64,000 bases of DNA, taken from contig JABYQS010000094.1 of assembly GCA_022592435.1 (NCBI GenBank), positions 62,001-126,000 on the forward strand, given 5' to 3'. A model generated the notes under the pieces. That model saw nothing but the letters and a program-made list of their open reading frames with translations, made no database searches and was not told the DNA's origin. This document shows positions 49,201 through 61,035 of the stretch, in pieces (within the stretch, counting starts at the first letter, position 1; each line of letters starts with the position of its first letter). Both the position numbers and the translations under genes were made by a program. This DNA is from Cerioporus squamosus. Taxonomy: Eukaryota > Basidiomycota > Agaricomycetes > Polyporales > Polyporaceae.

Positions 49201-49689
49201 CTGCACGGCGTGGGCAGCTACGCTCGTCTTCGCGTCGTACTTCTTGAAGTGGAACGTCGGGGACACATATGTACGCGTCTCCCCATTGGGTCGTGTGATG
49301 GTGAGAAGACACCGTTTTCCTGGGATTCGAGGAGATACGCAGGATTGTTCATGAAGGGAAGCACAGAGCGTACCTTGTTCAGGAATGTCTTCGTAGGAGA
49401 ACTTCAATGCACTCGCATTGCCGAACGTATGTTGGCACGCCTGGTGAAGACGTCCAATAGGTCCTTTAGCGGCAACTTGAACGCCTCCTTCAGGCGGCGC
49501 AACGGGTTGGGACTGCGGGACAGTAGGTACAGGTGCGGGAGTAGGAAGACTGAGATACTGTATCGCGGTAACGGCACCGATGTCAAGTAGTCCTTCGGTG
49601 ACGTCGGCAAAGGCAGCGATCTCGTTTACTGCCACAGCAGAGGAGGGGTCGGGAGAGGTTGAGGTTGAGGTCGAGGTCGAGGGATCCAT
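46285..49689 (-). CDS. Large protein with repeated dsRBD-like units and a prion-like/poly-proline region
   Basis: Not a named family. Exons: 49689-49374, 49319-48995, 48941-48571, 48518-48231, 48168-46579 and 46502-46285, about 1,030 residues. The N-terminus is an STSTSTSTS run. Four related modules follow, each about 75 residues ending in a basic/Ala-rich helix: KYDAKTSVAAHAVQSGALDF, EARKACADAAIADGVIDYIK, EAKSAVCLLAMSQGVGAYIR and DAKLAVVLHAVEQGVIEFLR. Next is a 430-residue low-complexity stretch: Gly/Asn/Gln/Phe-rich (NGGGYQNGGNFQNGG), then Pro-rich with FH1-like PPPPPPTIPPPPPPP. The last exon adds a fifth unit opening ELYDYCNTHKKPQPEWCHEI, which looks like a true dsRBD start. RNA binding and condensate formation are inferences only. 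Confidence 0.8.
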
Positions 49690-50562
49690 GCGAGAGTAAG
49701 ATCTGGGTCTCTCGTCAGCACAACAATCACCCTTCTATATGCGACGGCGAAAGCAGAGTGGGACGCTGGGTAACCACATATGGCGTTCTGCGGTATCGTC
49801 GCAACCGCAGGGTGTCATCGAGTCGTCTCCGGACCTGGACCACCGGTGGCGGACTGTCGCAGAGCGTCCTGCAATAGTCATTCATGAGTCCGCACGGAGG
49901 TCGCTGGGAGCAGCAGGCTCGCACCGGAACCAGTACCTGGTGAACGTCTGGCAAACGACCGACCGTGCCACCCTGCCTCCCACTTCACCTCAGGCTCCAT
50001 GACCGCCTGCGGCGACGATCCGACCACCAGAAGCCCCACAACTCCTTCGCGCAAGACACCAAACTCACCAAACTAACGACACATGCGTGCAGAGATGGTC
50101 GACCCAGGAAACCAGTAGGTCGTGGTGGTAAGAGTGCAAGTGCCGAGGCGCGTGCACCAATCGAGCGCGCGCGGTCCTCGCTGTCCACGCGCTGAATTCT
50201 GTCGCCAACGTTGACCCAAACTCCCATCCGGTCTGCGACTTTCTCTCAGCTGCTTCGTGGTCTCCAAAGTACTGGTGTTCTCTATGCGGTCCGACGGTGT
50301 CCTTCACCAGACCAAACTCCCCGTTATGACTCCTTCACGATGTACCAGCCGTGACTTGTCTTACGACGAACCAACTCGAGCTCGTCTCGTCCTCGCAATG
50401 CGCTTCGACGGTAGAGAGAGTGTTACGGCAACGTCTCATGGGCAAATCACTGGTGGAGTGCTTCCGTTCCCAGTATGAACAGCAAGGTGGCGGACATAGT
50501 CAGCTGGCCAGCGCACGGTAGGGCTCGAGACCACGCACCGTATCGGCGGTCTCCTTATCACC
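49690..50562. other. Divergent spacer before the PhyH gene
   Basis: About 870 nt between divergent starts. No recognisable gene, tRNA, or repeat; short overlapping ORFs lack family sequence. Confidence 0.45.
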
Positions 50563-51657
50563 ATGGTGCCCTCTCGCAAGCAGCTGTACGAACAACAAGG
50601 ATACGTCGTCGTGCCCAATCTCGTCACCAAAGACCACCTCGCCGCACTCGAGGCAGCCTGCGCCCACGCGATCGCGAAGACACGCACGGGCGAGTGGACG
50701 CACCGGCGCACCGTTGGACGACAGTTCCCGCCATATGGCGACGACGACCCGGACTCCTGGGGCGTACAGCATGTCATGCACCCTGATTTGGGCGAGCTTG
50801 CCTTCGCGCACTGGTACACGTCCGACGCGCTCGTGGACGTGGTGAAGGAGCTCTTGGGCTGCGAGGAGGACCAGTTACAGATGGGTGAGTGTTCTGACTT
50901 TCTGTTTACGTTGTTCGGGACTCACCCTTGTGTCGTCCAGAGCTGTTCAACCTCCTGATCAACCCCACCGCACACTCCTTCGCCCTGAGATGGCATCGAG
51001 ATGATGTCCGAGAGACCGCAACTGAGGATGAGGAACTGGAAGCGCTTGGTGTCTGGCACCACGGGGTGAGTCCCTTCCTGTGGCTCCAGTAGTCGGTGTA
51101 CATACTCACTTCGCGCGGGTCGACAGGTGCAGTGGAATACGTAAGTACTTGCTTCGACGGTCTACGACTAGAGCTAGACGGCACTATAGCGCCCTCCGCA
51201 AAGACTCTTGCCTCTACGTCGTCCCCGGCTCGCACAAAGTCTCCCGCACGCCCGAGCAGCGCGCTCAATCTTGCACGCTTGACCCGCCTAAGGACCCTAT
51301 GGATATGCCCGGGGCGGTCCAGGTCACGCTACACCCCGGAGAGACCGTCTTCTACAACAACAACATCCTCCACTGCGCGACGTACGACAATCGCGAGGAG
51401 CGCATCACGTTGCACGCATGCATGGGCGAAGTCCGCGGCGGGCCGAGCCGTGCGCGCAACATCCTCCAGCATGGGCTGAAGTGGATGAAGGAAGACCGGT
51501 TCCGCGACACGCTCGACGAGCGCGGGAAGAGGATGCTTGAGCGGATCGTCAGCTTGCAGGAGAGTGTCAATGGGGATGTTGGATATTCTCTGGCAAATGG
51601 GTGAGTAAGCAGGCGGAAGTCGATGGATATCTAACGTATGAATACAGCAAAGCGTGA
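50563..51657 (+). CDS. Phytanoyl-CoA dioxygenase (PhyH) family protein
   Basis: Fe(II)/2-oxoglutarate oxygenase. Exons: 50563-50884, 50941-51065, a 14-nt exon 51127-51140, 51190-51600 and 51648-51657 (293 residues). The start gives the common PhyH opening, QLYEQQGYVVVPNLVTKDHL. Metal ligands are visible: HxD in RWHRDDVR in exon 2 and a distal His in NNNILHCATYDNREERITLH, whose Arg suits 2-oxoglutarate binding. SCLYVVPGSHK is also typical. The tiny exon encodes VQWNT. The final short exon adds KA after SLANG; without splicing the protein would stop at 51603. The substrate is unknown; many fungal homologues act outside phytanate metabolism. Confidence 0.88.
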
Positions 51658-52117
51658 CTGGCTGAAGCTAGTGCAGATGTCATGTCTGAACTACCATCGT
51701 ATGGATGGGTTCTCTCAGGTTCGAATTGAATTCGGCCTCATCGCTTCGCCCTCCACGACGGTGCCGGAACAGCCTGACTTGCAGTCGCCCGAGCGAGTGA
51801 GTGTGTGACTCCATCATTCATAATATATGGAGGGAGGGGGACCAAACTATGGTTGCGGTGAACGGGAGAATGCGATGTATGTACAGTTGGGAAAAGTATC
51901 GAAATGGAGCAATGTAGAAGATGCGGTTATATGCAAGGGATCCAGATGCGTATGTAGTGACGACGTGAAGGGGAATATGCGATAATAGCGAGAGCAGCGT
52001 ACAACAGAGCGTATACAAGTATAGTAGAGGTCCATCCATTATGTCTCCAGTCCGACGAGGTGATATGCAATACTTAGATCAGCAACACGCGAGTACTCTG
52101 TACTTTGTACTCGGCAC
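51658..52117. other. Convergent spacer between PhyH and the first antiporter
   Basis: 460 nt holding two convergent 3' ends. AT-richer than the surroundings; no coding signal. Confidence 0.5.
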
Positions 52118-54302
52118 TCAGAAAGCACGGGCGGCGATGGTGCGGACCAGCTCGACGGCGCCCTCGGCACCACCCTCGGCCCCAGCGGCGACGGCCTCTG
52201 CGACGGTACCAGGGCACTCAAGCATGAACTCGACCTCTGGTTGGCCAGGATAGAACCAAGCCGTCACAGCCTACAGGCAAATCAGCGACGCCGTCCGTAC
52301 ACACGACGCAAAGGTACTCACGATCATAACGTAGAACGCGATCATGATCAGTCCCTCCACCCAGTTCGTCTTCGCGTCCGCAGTGATGTAGTTCACCAGG
52401 AAGCACGAGCCCAGGAGGAGTGCCACCTCGAAGAAGTCTGTACACGCCACGGCCGGTCAGCGTGTGCGAGGCAAAAAGCAAAGCACGAGACGCACCGAAG
52501 AGCAGGTGCATAGGCCTAGTGGTCCACCAGCCCAGAAGCACGAGGAAGGGCATCCACCACAAGGTGAACTGGATACTGAGGTCGATCGCACGGCCGCGCG
52601 CAAGCATCGAGGGCGTCTGGATCTTCTTGCCCGTGATCTGGTCATAGACAGACTCGAGGAAGAACACGACTGCGACTGCTCCGTCCGCAGAGAACGAGAC
52701 GAACGGGAGGAGTATCAAGCCGAACCACCTAAAGCGCCGTACGATGGGTCAGCTCCACCTCATTGCTACGTGCCGGGGGAGTCTTACTCTTCTGTGATTC
52801 CACCAGCCTCCCGGACACTCTCGATACTCTCGACCAACTGCAAACTCTGTCAGCGCCGTGCGAAGACCAATCTGCTGAAAGCTGTCTCCACTCACGAATT
52901 CAGCAGTGACAGCCATGATAGCCACTGTGATAACCAACATTATCATGCAAGCCCAGGGGTTGGTGAGAGGCTCCTCCTCAAGAAGTTCATGCTCGTGGTG
53001 CTTGATCGCAGCAGGAGCATCGGCCGGAACCGTGAGTGCGTTGTTGTCACCGGGTGGATTGTGCAAGTAAATGCGAGAGGCGACATAACTGGTGGAATAT
53101 ATCGTTGGCGGCTGAGTTGGTCTGCGAATGAATGAAGGGCTTACATCACAAGAAGAATGATGGCAAGCCCGCGACTGATATGCAAAATTTGTGAACGCGT
53201 GGCATCGCTGACGAGGGTGAACGCAGCCTCTGCTCCTGCTTCAGCGGTCGCACTCGTAGCAGTGGAGCCTCGATCGAGGGCGGCGAAGAAGGCCGTAGGT
53301 AGTAGCGTGGCTAGCACACTGAAGAAGTGTCAGCAAGGCGCCATCGAATCAGGCGTAAGACGCAAACATACCCGATCATGAGCAGCGAATGGTTCATATC
53401 GGTCTGATGGGGGTGCAACGTCTGGTGGTTTACTTGACTGCCGCCAACCAAAAACGCAGTCCCAGGAATCAAGAGCAAATGGAGGATCACGACGCCGACC
53501 ACTGTCGCTTGGAGTAACCGGAGGCTAGCATGACGGTCAAGGCTCTACGCCGCAGCCGAGGAGAATAACAGAACTTACTCGCACTTCCTCAAGAGAATAA
53601 TAGCCAGAACGGCTTCAACGGCGCTACACAATATACCTGAGCACATTGACGTCTTCTCAAGGGAGGGAGGGATTGGACATACTTGTTGAGCGTGACCACC
53701 AAGAGATCTCCCAGGTCCTTCCCGAGGTACAGCAACATCTGCTCTCCTCCCCAGTCGAACATGCCCTCCAGAGGAATGATGGCCAAGAAGCAAACTAGGA
53801 CGTGACACGTCGGCGGACAGACATCACGGAAAGAGACATGCACACTCACGAATGAAGGTCGCCACGCTGCCCCATGCCTTGTGCCAATGCGAAGCCCACG
53901 CGATGGGAATAACGACGAACAGTACATTGAGCCCTGGTCAGAGAGCATTACAGGGCTATGGCGAACAGCGCAGAAACTGGGGCACTCACAGGAAGACAAG
54001 ACAATGTTCCGAATGCTCGTTGCCCATGTCACGGGCTTTCGTCCTTTCCCTCGTAGTCGTCCCCAGAATAGCTGCACCCTGTCCGTCGCGTATCCGTAGG
54101 CATGAGCGGTATAGCCATGCGTGGCCGGTGCTGGGTGCTCTTGTCCGCCGTTGGCGTGTGGAGGTTCGGGGCTATGGCTTGGGCGTAAGCGTTGCATCTC
54201 GAGACTGTCTCCCAGGTATGCATACCCGCGCTCCTCGTCAGTCATGACTCTGCTCGAGGTATTGTAAGCCTTCTCTGTCAACTCCGGAGAGGAGGAGGAC
54301 AT
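52118..54302 (-). CDS. CAX-type cation/proton antiporter, copy 1
   Basis: Multi-pass protein of the Ca2+:cation antiporter superfamily, probably in the vacuole or another endomembrane. About ten short introns; ATG 54302 (MSSSSPELTE), end ARAF at 52118. The N-terminus is hydrophilic, then LNVLFVVIPIAWASHWHKAW. The region before c-1 reads GGEQMLLYLGKDLGDLLVVTL, and c-1 itself becomes NNAVEAVLAIILLRKCE after splicing. It continues VVILHLLLIPGTAFLVGG, NHSLLMIG and SRGLAIILL. The c-2 region reads FGLILLPFVSFSADGAVAVVFF, where CAX proteins normally have an NAAEH-like motif. It then has SIQFTLWWMPFLVLLGWW and NWVEGLIMIAFYVMI. Ion specificity is uncertain because of c-2. First of three tandem copies. 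Confidence 0.85.
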
Positions 54303-55809
54303 GGTGAAACGAAGCAAGGGGACGTGGGGAAAGACCGAGAACAGATGACGAGGTACAGTACTTACCAGGAAGCGTGGGGATGATGATTTGGAGATATATC
54401 TGCACGCGCCTTGGTCGTGGATACGGCGCTGCTTGGTGCCACGATGCACGGTTGTGCCAAGACGGAGGTGACAGCCTGGTGAGGGAACTCTAACAGCGTT
54501 CTGCGTGGCGACTCCGCACCCACAACTCGCGAGGGTAGCCTTTTGTACCCGCCGTCAAGGCTGCTCGCCGCGGCGTCCCGCACAAGCGATTCATCTTACG
54601 AGTAATAGGCAAGCGCAGCGGGCGTTGCAGGGAGAAGGCGAGAGACTCCGGCAATCGCGTCGAGGAGGAGACACAGCATCGCCGCGCCACCAGCGGGAAG
54701 TGCCAAGGACGCGCAATCCGAGAGCGCTCCGTCGGGTCCGGACTCCGCAGTTCAACTTGACAACCTTTTATGTGCACAATCGTAGTAAGTTCAATTCCAC
54801 TGGATAGATGTTCAGCGAATGCCTGGAAGAAGGAGTTTTCAGACTAATACAAGTTCATAATCCCTTAGGAGTCAGACTTCACTTCCAGACGATATCCGGG
54901 TCGAGGATTGGCTCACCGGCGGAAGTACCACGACATGCCAGTACGTCTGTACTCCTCCTGCACGGTTTTGACGTTTTGACGCTTGCGCTTTTCTAGACCA
55001 CAGTGACACCGGTGATATCAAAGAGGAATGTGAATGCGGCGTACTCAGGCTAAGTAAGTAGGCTGAAACACGGCGTCGGGATGCCATCGCTTGTCCGGGG
55101 AACAGGCTTGAACGTGTCGCGCCCATGCCGATAGCCGTGAGCCTCAGTGTTCGTTCGGACCGCCGCCATTTGGTTGTATGTGTATACGGACGTCGACGCA
55201 GCGCCATGAATTCCCGATGTACTCTGACTCACCCATCGCCATATGCTGGGGCGACAAATGAGCCTACAACCCACAAAAGTCACCATATAGTGAGTCCAAC
55301 GCCAACCTACATGCCGCACTAACTTACCTGCTATCCAGCCATGTCCATTCCCTTCGGTCTGTGCGCATCTGCATGCAGAGTCGATGTACGGGCTCGCGCG
55401 GGCACCTATGCTATACCGTCAATCGATCGTCGGTCCGGGAACATCACCGCACACGCCTAGACCTGCCAATATCGCGCACTGGCATGGTTGAGAGCACGTT
55501 TCTGTAAATCGGTCCCTGTAGTGATGACATGGTGGATGGTGGCCGGTCGCGTTACGTTTGGGCGAGTGGGGAATCAATCTAGATGACACCGATAATTAAT
55601 TAGGCAAAACCGGGCACGGATCCGCACGCAGCTGATTGCGCTACATCTACCAGGTAGCTATATATCGCTCGACGTTGCGATACTATGATCATGACTGCAG
55701 CTATGACGCAGACAGAAGAAGTCAACATGATGTAGATGTAGACGGGCGCGAGGTGCTGTCTATATAATCGATTGCGAAAACAATTAGAACAAGACTGGGA
55801 GAAACTGGG
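54303..55809. other. Spacer between antiporter copies 1 and 2
   Basis: About 1.5 kb. It contains the copy 1 promoter and the 3' flank of copy 2. No gene recognised. An AATTAATTAG palindromic AT patch near 55591 is the only compositional oddity. Confidence 0.4.
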
Positions 55810-58012
55810 TCATGCTGCTCGCAAGGCGCGACGCAGTATCTCTGCGCCCGCGTCCCCTCCGTGGGCAATGGCTTCTGTGACTGAGGCAGGGCACAGAAGT
55901 GTCAGCTGGAAGTGGACATCTGTGTCTCCGGGGTAAAACCACGCGGTCACGGCCTGCAGACATGTCAGAGACCACCACCATGTCGATGACCGGTGTAGAG
56001 AAACTCACGATCATCACGTAGAAGGCGATCAAGATGAGACCTTCGACCCAATTTGTCTGAGCGTCCGCGGTGATGTAGTTGACCAAGAGACATGTCCCGA
56101 GCAGCAGTGTGACCTTGAAATAGTCTGCAAACCCAACCCTCGTCAGCGATTAAAAGCTCATCGGAAAGGTCAGGAGCATACCGAAGAGAAGGTGCATGGG
56201 TCTGGCGGTCCACCATCCGAGGAGCACAAGGAAGGGCATCCACCACAAGGTGAATTGGATGCTGAGGTCGATGGCACGGCCGCGCGCCAGTATTGATGGG
56301 GTCCGTGTCCTGTTGCCGGCGAGTTTGTGATAAATGGACTTGATGAAGAATATGATGGCGACCACCACGTCCGCAGACAACTTCGACAGGTTCGGCAAGA
56401 AGACCAATCCAAACCATCTGCATATTGGTCAACAAAGTGGCGGTTCGCGAACGGGCGATACAGTTCTCACTCTTCTGGGATCCCACCTTCTGCACGGACG
56501 TACTGAATGCTATCGACTAACTGTGTACCCTTAAGCGTTATACTCATCACAGGCGAACACGGGATGCACTCACGAAGTCGGCCGTCACTGCCATCATCGC
56601 GACCGTTCCGAGCAGCATGAGCATACAAGCCCATACGTTAGTCTTAGGCTCTTCCGCTAGTAACAAGGCCTCCTCGTGCTTGATCGCGGGATGCGCCTCC
56701 TGAGGTGTCATGAGAGTGTTGTTACCGGATGGGGGGTCATGCAGATAGAACCGGGAAGCTACATAGCTGCGATAAATTACACGCATCAGCAACTATGGGT
56801 TCAGCACAGGTCTGAACACAAGAACTCACACTACCAGCAAGATGATAGCGATTCCGCGACTGATCTGGAGGATAGCCGTAGTCGTGTCGCTCACTAGTTC
56901 GGAGGCAGTCGTTTGAGTCGCACCCTCTTTCGCACCCGTGTCTGCGCCTTGATCCAGTGCCGAGAACAAGGCCGTAGGAAGCAAGATTGCGAGCACCCTG
57001 AGATGCATTTAGGGGACGCAGTGGGGCCTGCCACAAGAGGAGGTACATACCCAATTAGTAGCAGAGAATGGTTGAGATTGGCTTGATGAGGATGCAACGT
57101 CTGGTGACGGATGTCCGAACCCCCAGTAAGGAAGGCAGTACCAGGGATGAGCAGAAGATGTATGACGATGACACCTACTCGCATGAGTGTAGTCATAAGA
57201 TCAATTGATGATGGCGCTCACCAACGACGACCGATTGAAGCAGTCTCAGCCTGCAAGTAACGTGCGAATTTAGTGCAGTGGACACGAAATATACTAGTTG
57301 TTGCACTCACTCGCATCTCATCAACAGAACGATAGCAACGACACTTCAACCGCACTAGGAATCGGTATCAGTTGACACACAGGGATAGAAAGCAGTCGAA
57401 CATACTTGTGGAGGGTGACCATGAGCAGATCTCCGAAGGCCGTCCCGAGGTAAAGCAGCATTTGTTCGCCTCCCCAGCGGAACATACATTTTAGAGGAAT
57501 GAGAGCGACCAAGCATACTGCGCCTCAAATTCAGTAAGGAGCCAATTGAATGTAATGCGGCTCTTCAAATCCACTCACGGACGAAGGTCGCCGTCTCATT
57601 CCAATGCGTCCAATATGAGGCCCAAGCGATTGGTATCATCACGAAGAGGACATTCACCCTGTTGCCGGACGCGTCACGCATGTCATTAGCTAGAAGGAGA
57701 CAGACCGAAACAAGTACTCACAAGACGACAACGCAATATCTGTAAGCTCTCCGCCCAGCCTATCCTCCGCCTCCCTGTACCAGACAGTCGTCTCCAGAAC
57801 TGACGCGCTTGGCTAGTTCCATAGTCGTAACCCGCCGCGACATATCTGAGACTGCGGGAGCGTAAGATGTTGCCAGTGGGTTTGTCGCTGTGGTGGGATT
57901 GTGGCTCCGACCACGTTGCAGGACGGCGATTGTAGTGCCTTCGCTCTTCATCAGTCAACAGTCTGCCGGACTCGTCAGTATTATGGACGAACACTAGAGA
58001 CGGCAGAGACAT
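55810..58012 (-). CDS. CAX-type cation/proton antiporter, copy 2, one-base frame break
   Basis: Paralogue of copy 1 with the same exon plan. Starts MSLPSLVFVHNTDESG at 58012 and ends LRRALRAA at 55810. Recognisable blocks: GGEQMLLYLGTAFGDLLMVTL, LLLIPGTAFLTGGSDI, NHSLLLIG, SRGIAIILLVV, SILARGRAIDLSIQFTLWWM and TNWVEGLILIAFYVMI. The c-1 exon starts NAVEV but is one base shorter than in copies 1 and 3 at about 57341 (GAAGTGTCG), causing a stop at LLSFC. One more base would restore VVAIVLLMRC-like sequence. The c-2 region reads PNLSKLSADVVVAIIFF, again without NAAEH. Either a sequencing error or a recent loss. Confidence 0.8.
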
Positions 58013-58790
58013 GCTGGAGGGTCGAGGGAAGGTAGGTGACGGACCAGAGTGGTAAGTTCAGAATAGTGACGAGGGCGACCGTTATTACGTGGACACTGTG
58101 GATAGCATTGCGGTTGGAAGTGTTGTCCGGCTATGTTCGCGCTCAGAATTGCTACTCCACTCACCTCGAAAGCTGTCCTTTTGAATTCTAACTGGCGCAG
58201 AAGAAGGCCGGATCGCTGTATACGATCGAACCACTGGCAGAAGCGCCTCCACCGCGGCGCTCATCTGCTCCCCTCACCTAGGACCGGGTATGCATAGGAG
58301 ACGTGCGCTGGCGCGGCTGAAATCAGGACAGTATTGGTTGTCATCGACCGACGAAACCTCGATAGTCCCAGGAGAAGGACATACCGATCAATGCGGTCCC
58401 AGGTCTCGGTCCGAGTCTGCAGAGGCGCTTCGCGAGGTCTAAAGCGTTGGCCGACATCTCCGCCACGGTAAAAGCACCCGCCGGTCGGGAGATAAATTCC
58501 TCGGAGTCCCAGAGATTACGCTTCTGTCGTGGAGGCAGAAACTTGTGCTTGCCGTCATCAGTAGGTTGAGGTCATCGCAGTCGAAGAGCGCACTGGTAGT
58601 CACGGCAATGTCAATAATGAGGATATGGGCGGCAAGAGGCCCTGAGAATACTGTACGCATCGCCTCGTTCGGAGCAATACCATTGACGGCTGTCTGACAA
58701 GAATGCATTGAGATGGTCATGATATTATTTCGGGGTGATAGATACCAGGCCAAGTACTCAGCTCCCGAGCACGGCATGTCAATCGCTACA
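58013..58790. other. Spacer between antiporter copies 2 and 3, similar to 61040-61550
   Basis: About 780 nt. Much of 58200-58570 resembles 61190-61550 upstream of copy 3, for example AGAAGCGCCTCC followed by GACATACCGAT and CTCGGTCCGA. The 5' flank was therefore duplicated together with the gene. Confidence 0.6.
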
Positions 58791-61035
58791 TCATAATGCG
58801 TGCATAGCGCGACGCAGTAGGTCTGCGCCCGCCTCCCCGCCTTGGGTGACGGCTTCCGTGATGGCTTCCGTGATGGAGCCAGGGCACTGAAGCGTTAGCT
58901 TGAAGTGTTCCTCCGAGTCCCCGGGATAAAACCATGCGGTGACGGTCTGCAGAAATGTCAAGGACTACCAGATATCGACCATTTGGTGGAGCCACTCACG
59001 ATCATCACGTAGAAGGTTATCATGATGAGACCTTCTACCCAGTTCGTCCGAGCGTCCGCGGTGATGTAGTTGACCAAAAGGCATGTCCCGAGGAGCAGGG
59101 CAACTTCAAAATAGTCTACGTAGGCAGGAAACATCAGTCGCTGATCCATAAGCGTGAGGGGAGAGAGAAGAACACGCACCGAAGAGAAGGTGCATGGGCT
59201 TGGAGGTCCACCAGCCAAGGACGACAAGGAGGGGCATCCACCACAAGGTGAACTGGATGCTCAGGTCGATAGCACGGCCGCGTGCGAGCATTGACGGGGT
59301 TTGTGTCTTCTTACCCATGAAAGAACCGCATGCTGATTTGACGAAGAGCAGGGTGATAACCACCCCTTCCGCTGAGAACTTCAAAAGGTTCGGCAAGATG
59401 ACCAGCCCAAACCATCTGCGTGAGTTGTTTCTTTGTCAGTGAAGTGGACATGTGCGATCAAGCCGTGTCCTCACTCTTCCGATATTCCACCCAACTGGCG
59501 GACATGCTCGATACTCTCGACTAGCTGGTCTATCTTCAGCGTGGTATCACCGAGGAATACGGGAAACACTCACAAAGTCTGCCGTCACTGCCATCATCGC
59601 TACCGTCATGAGCAGCACAAGCATACATGCCCATGGGTTAGTCTTCGGCTCTTCCGCCAGTAAACGGGCTTCCTCGTGCTTAATCGCGGGATGCGCGTCT
59701 TGAGGTGTCGTGATACCGACATGCTCGGGCGGAGGGTCGTGCAGATAGAACCGAGAAGCTATGTAGCTGAATCGATAGTGTCCGTCAGCGAGGACGAGTT
59801 GAGGATGCGTCGGCGAGGCAGAAACTCACATCACCAGCAAGATGACGGCTATCCCGCGACTGATGTGTAGGATACCCGCAGTGGCGTCGCTAACTAGCTC
59901 GGAGGCAGCCGTAGCACTCTCCTCCGCAACCTTGTCTGCGCCTTGATCAAGTGTCGAAAACAAGGCCGTAGGAAGCAAAATCGCGAGTATCCTGAGACAC
60001 ATCAGAGGACGCATTGAGAGCCATGTAAGAGAAGGTACATACCCAATCAGTAGCAAGGAATGATTGAGATTGGCGTGATGAGGATGCAACATCTGGTGAC
60101 GGATGTCGGAACCTCCGACGAGGAAGGCAGTACCAGGAACGAGCAGAAGATGGATGACAATGACGCCTACTCGCATGAGTGTAGTCACTTAACCCAGTCG
60201 GCGAGGTGCTCACCAACGACAGTCGACTGAAGCAGTCGCAGGCTACAGTAGACGTCCATTAGATGCAGCGGGCGGAAAGCAGTGCAGTACTCACTCGCAT
60301 TTGATCAATAAGACGATAGCGATCGATGCTACCACCGCACTATAACTCGGGCTTCATATACACTCCAGGATAGAACGTATGTCCGACTTACTTCTTGAGC
60401 GTGACGATGAGCAGATCACCAAAATCTCCCCCGAGGTACAGTAGCATCTGTTCGCCTCCCCACTCAAACATGCGCTCCAAAGGTATTATGGCGGTCAGAC
60501 ATACTGCGTCATCGATTCAGCAAGGACCCAGTGTATGCGAGGACCCAGTGTATGCGACGAAAGCACACTCACGCGCAAATGTCAACGTCTGACCCCACTC
60601 CGCCCAATACGATGCCCAAGCGACAGGTATCATTATGAAGAGGACGTTCAGCCCTACTTCCGGACACGTCACGTATTTCGTCAGCGGGAAGGAACCGGCC
60701 TGAGAGAAGAAGTACTACTCACAAGACGACAACGCAATATTCTGAAAGCTCTCGGCCCATGCTATCTTTCGCCTCCCTTCGCCTGATAGTCGGCTCCAAA
60801 ATCGACGCGCTTGGACCGTCCCATGATCGTACTGTGCAGCAACAAATCTGAGACTGCGGGAGCGCAGTATGTTGCCCGAAGAGGAACCATGTCCGCGAGC
60901 TTGATTTGCGCCGTGGAGGGATTGGGCATCCGTCTGAATTGCAGGACGGCGATAGTGCCGTCGCTCTTCATCGTTCAAGAGCCTGCCTGTTTCCTCGGTA
61001 TCATCGACGAAGTTCACGAGAGTTGGCGAGGGCAT
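58791..61035 (-). CDS. CAX-type cation/proton antiporter, copy 3
   Basis: Starts MPSPTLVNFVDDTEETG at 61035 and ends LRRAMHAL at 58791. Closest to copy 2 by N-terminus (GNILRSRSLR in both) and by 5' flank. Blocks: GGEQMLLYLGGDFGDLLIVTL, LLLVPGTAFLVGGSDI, NHSLLLIG, SMLARGRAIDLSIQFTLWWM and TNWVEGLIMITFYVMI. The c-1 exon splices to NAVVASIAIVLLIKC, so the glutamate of the NAVE motif is replaced by valine. The c-2 region reads PNLLKFSAEGVVITLLF. With both signature motifs altered, transport activity or ion choice may differ from that of classic CAX proteins. The frame appears open throughout. An intron carries a 17-nt perfect tandem repeat. Confidence 0.83.
60524..60557. repeat. 17-nt perfect tandem duplication
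   Basis: GGACCCAGTGTATGCGA occurs twice head to tail (60524-60540, 60541-60557) inside an intron of antiporter copy 3. Confidence 0.9.
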
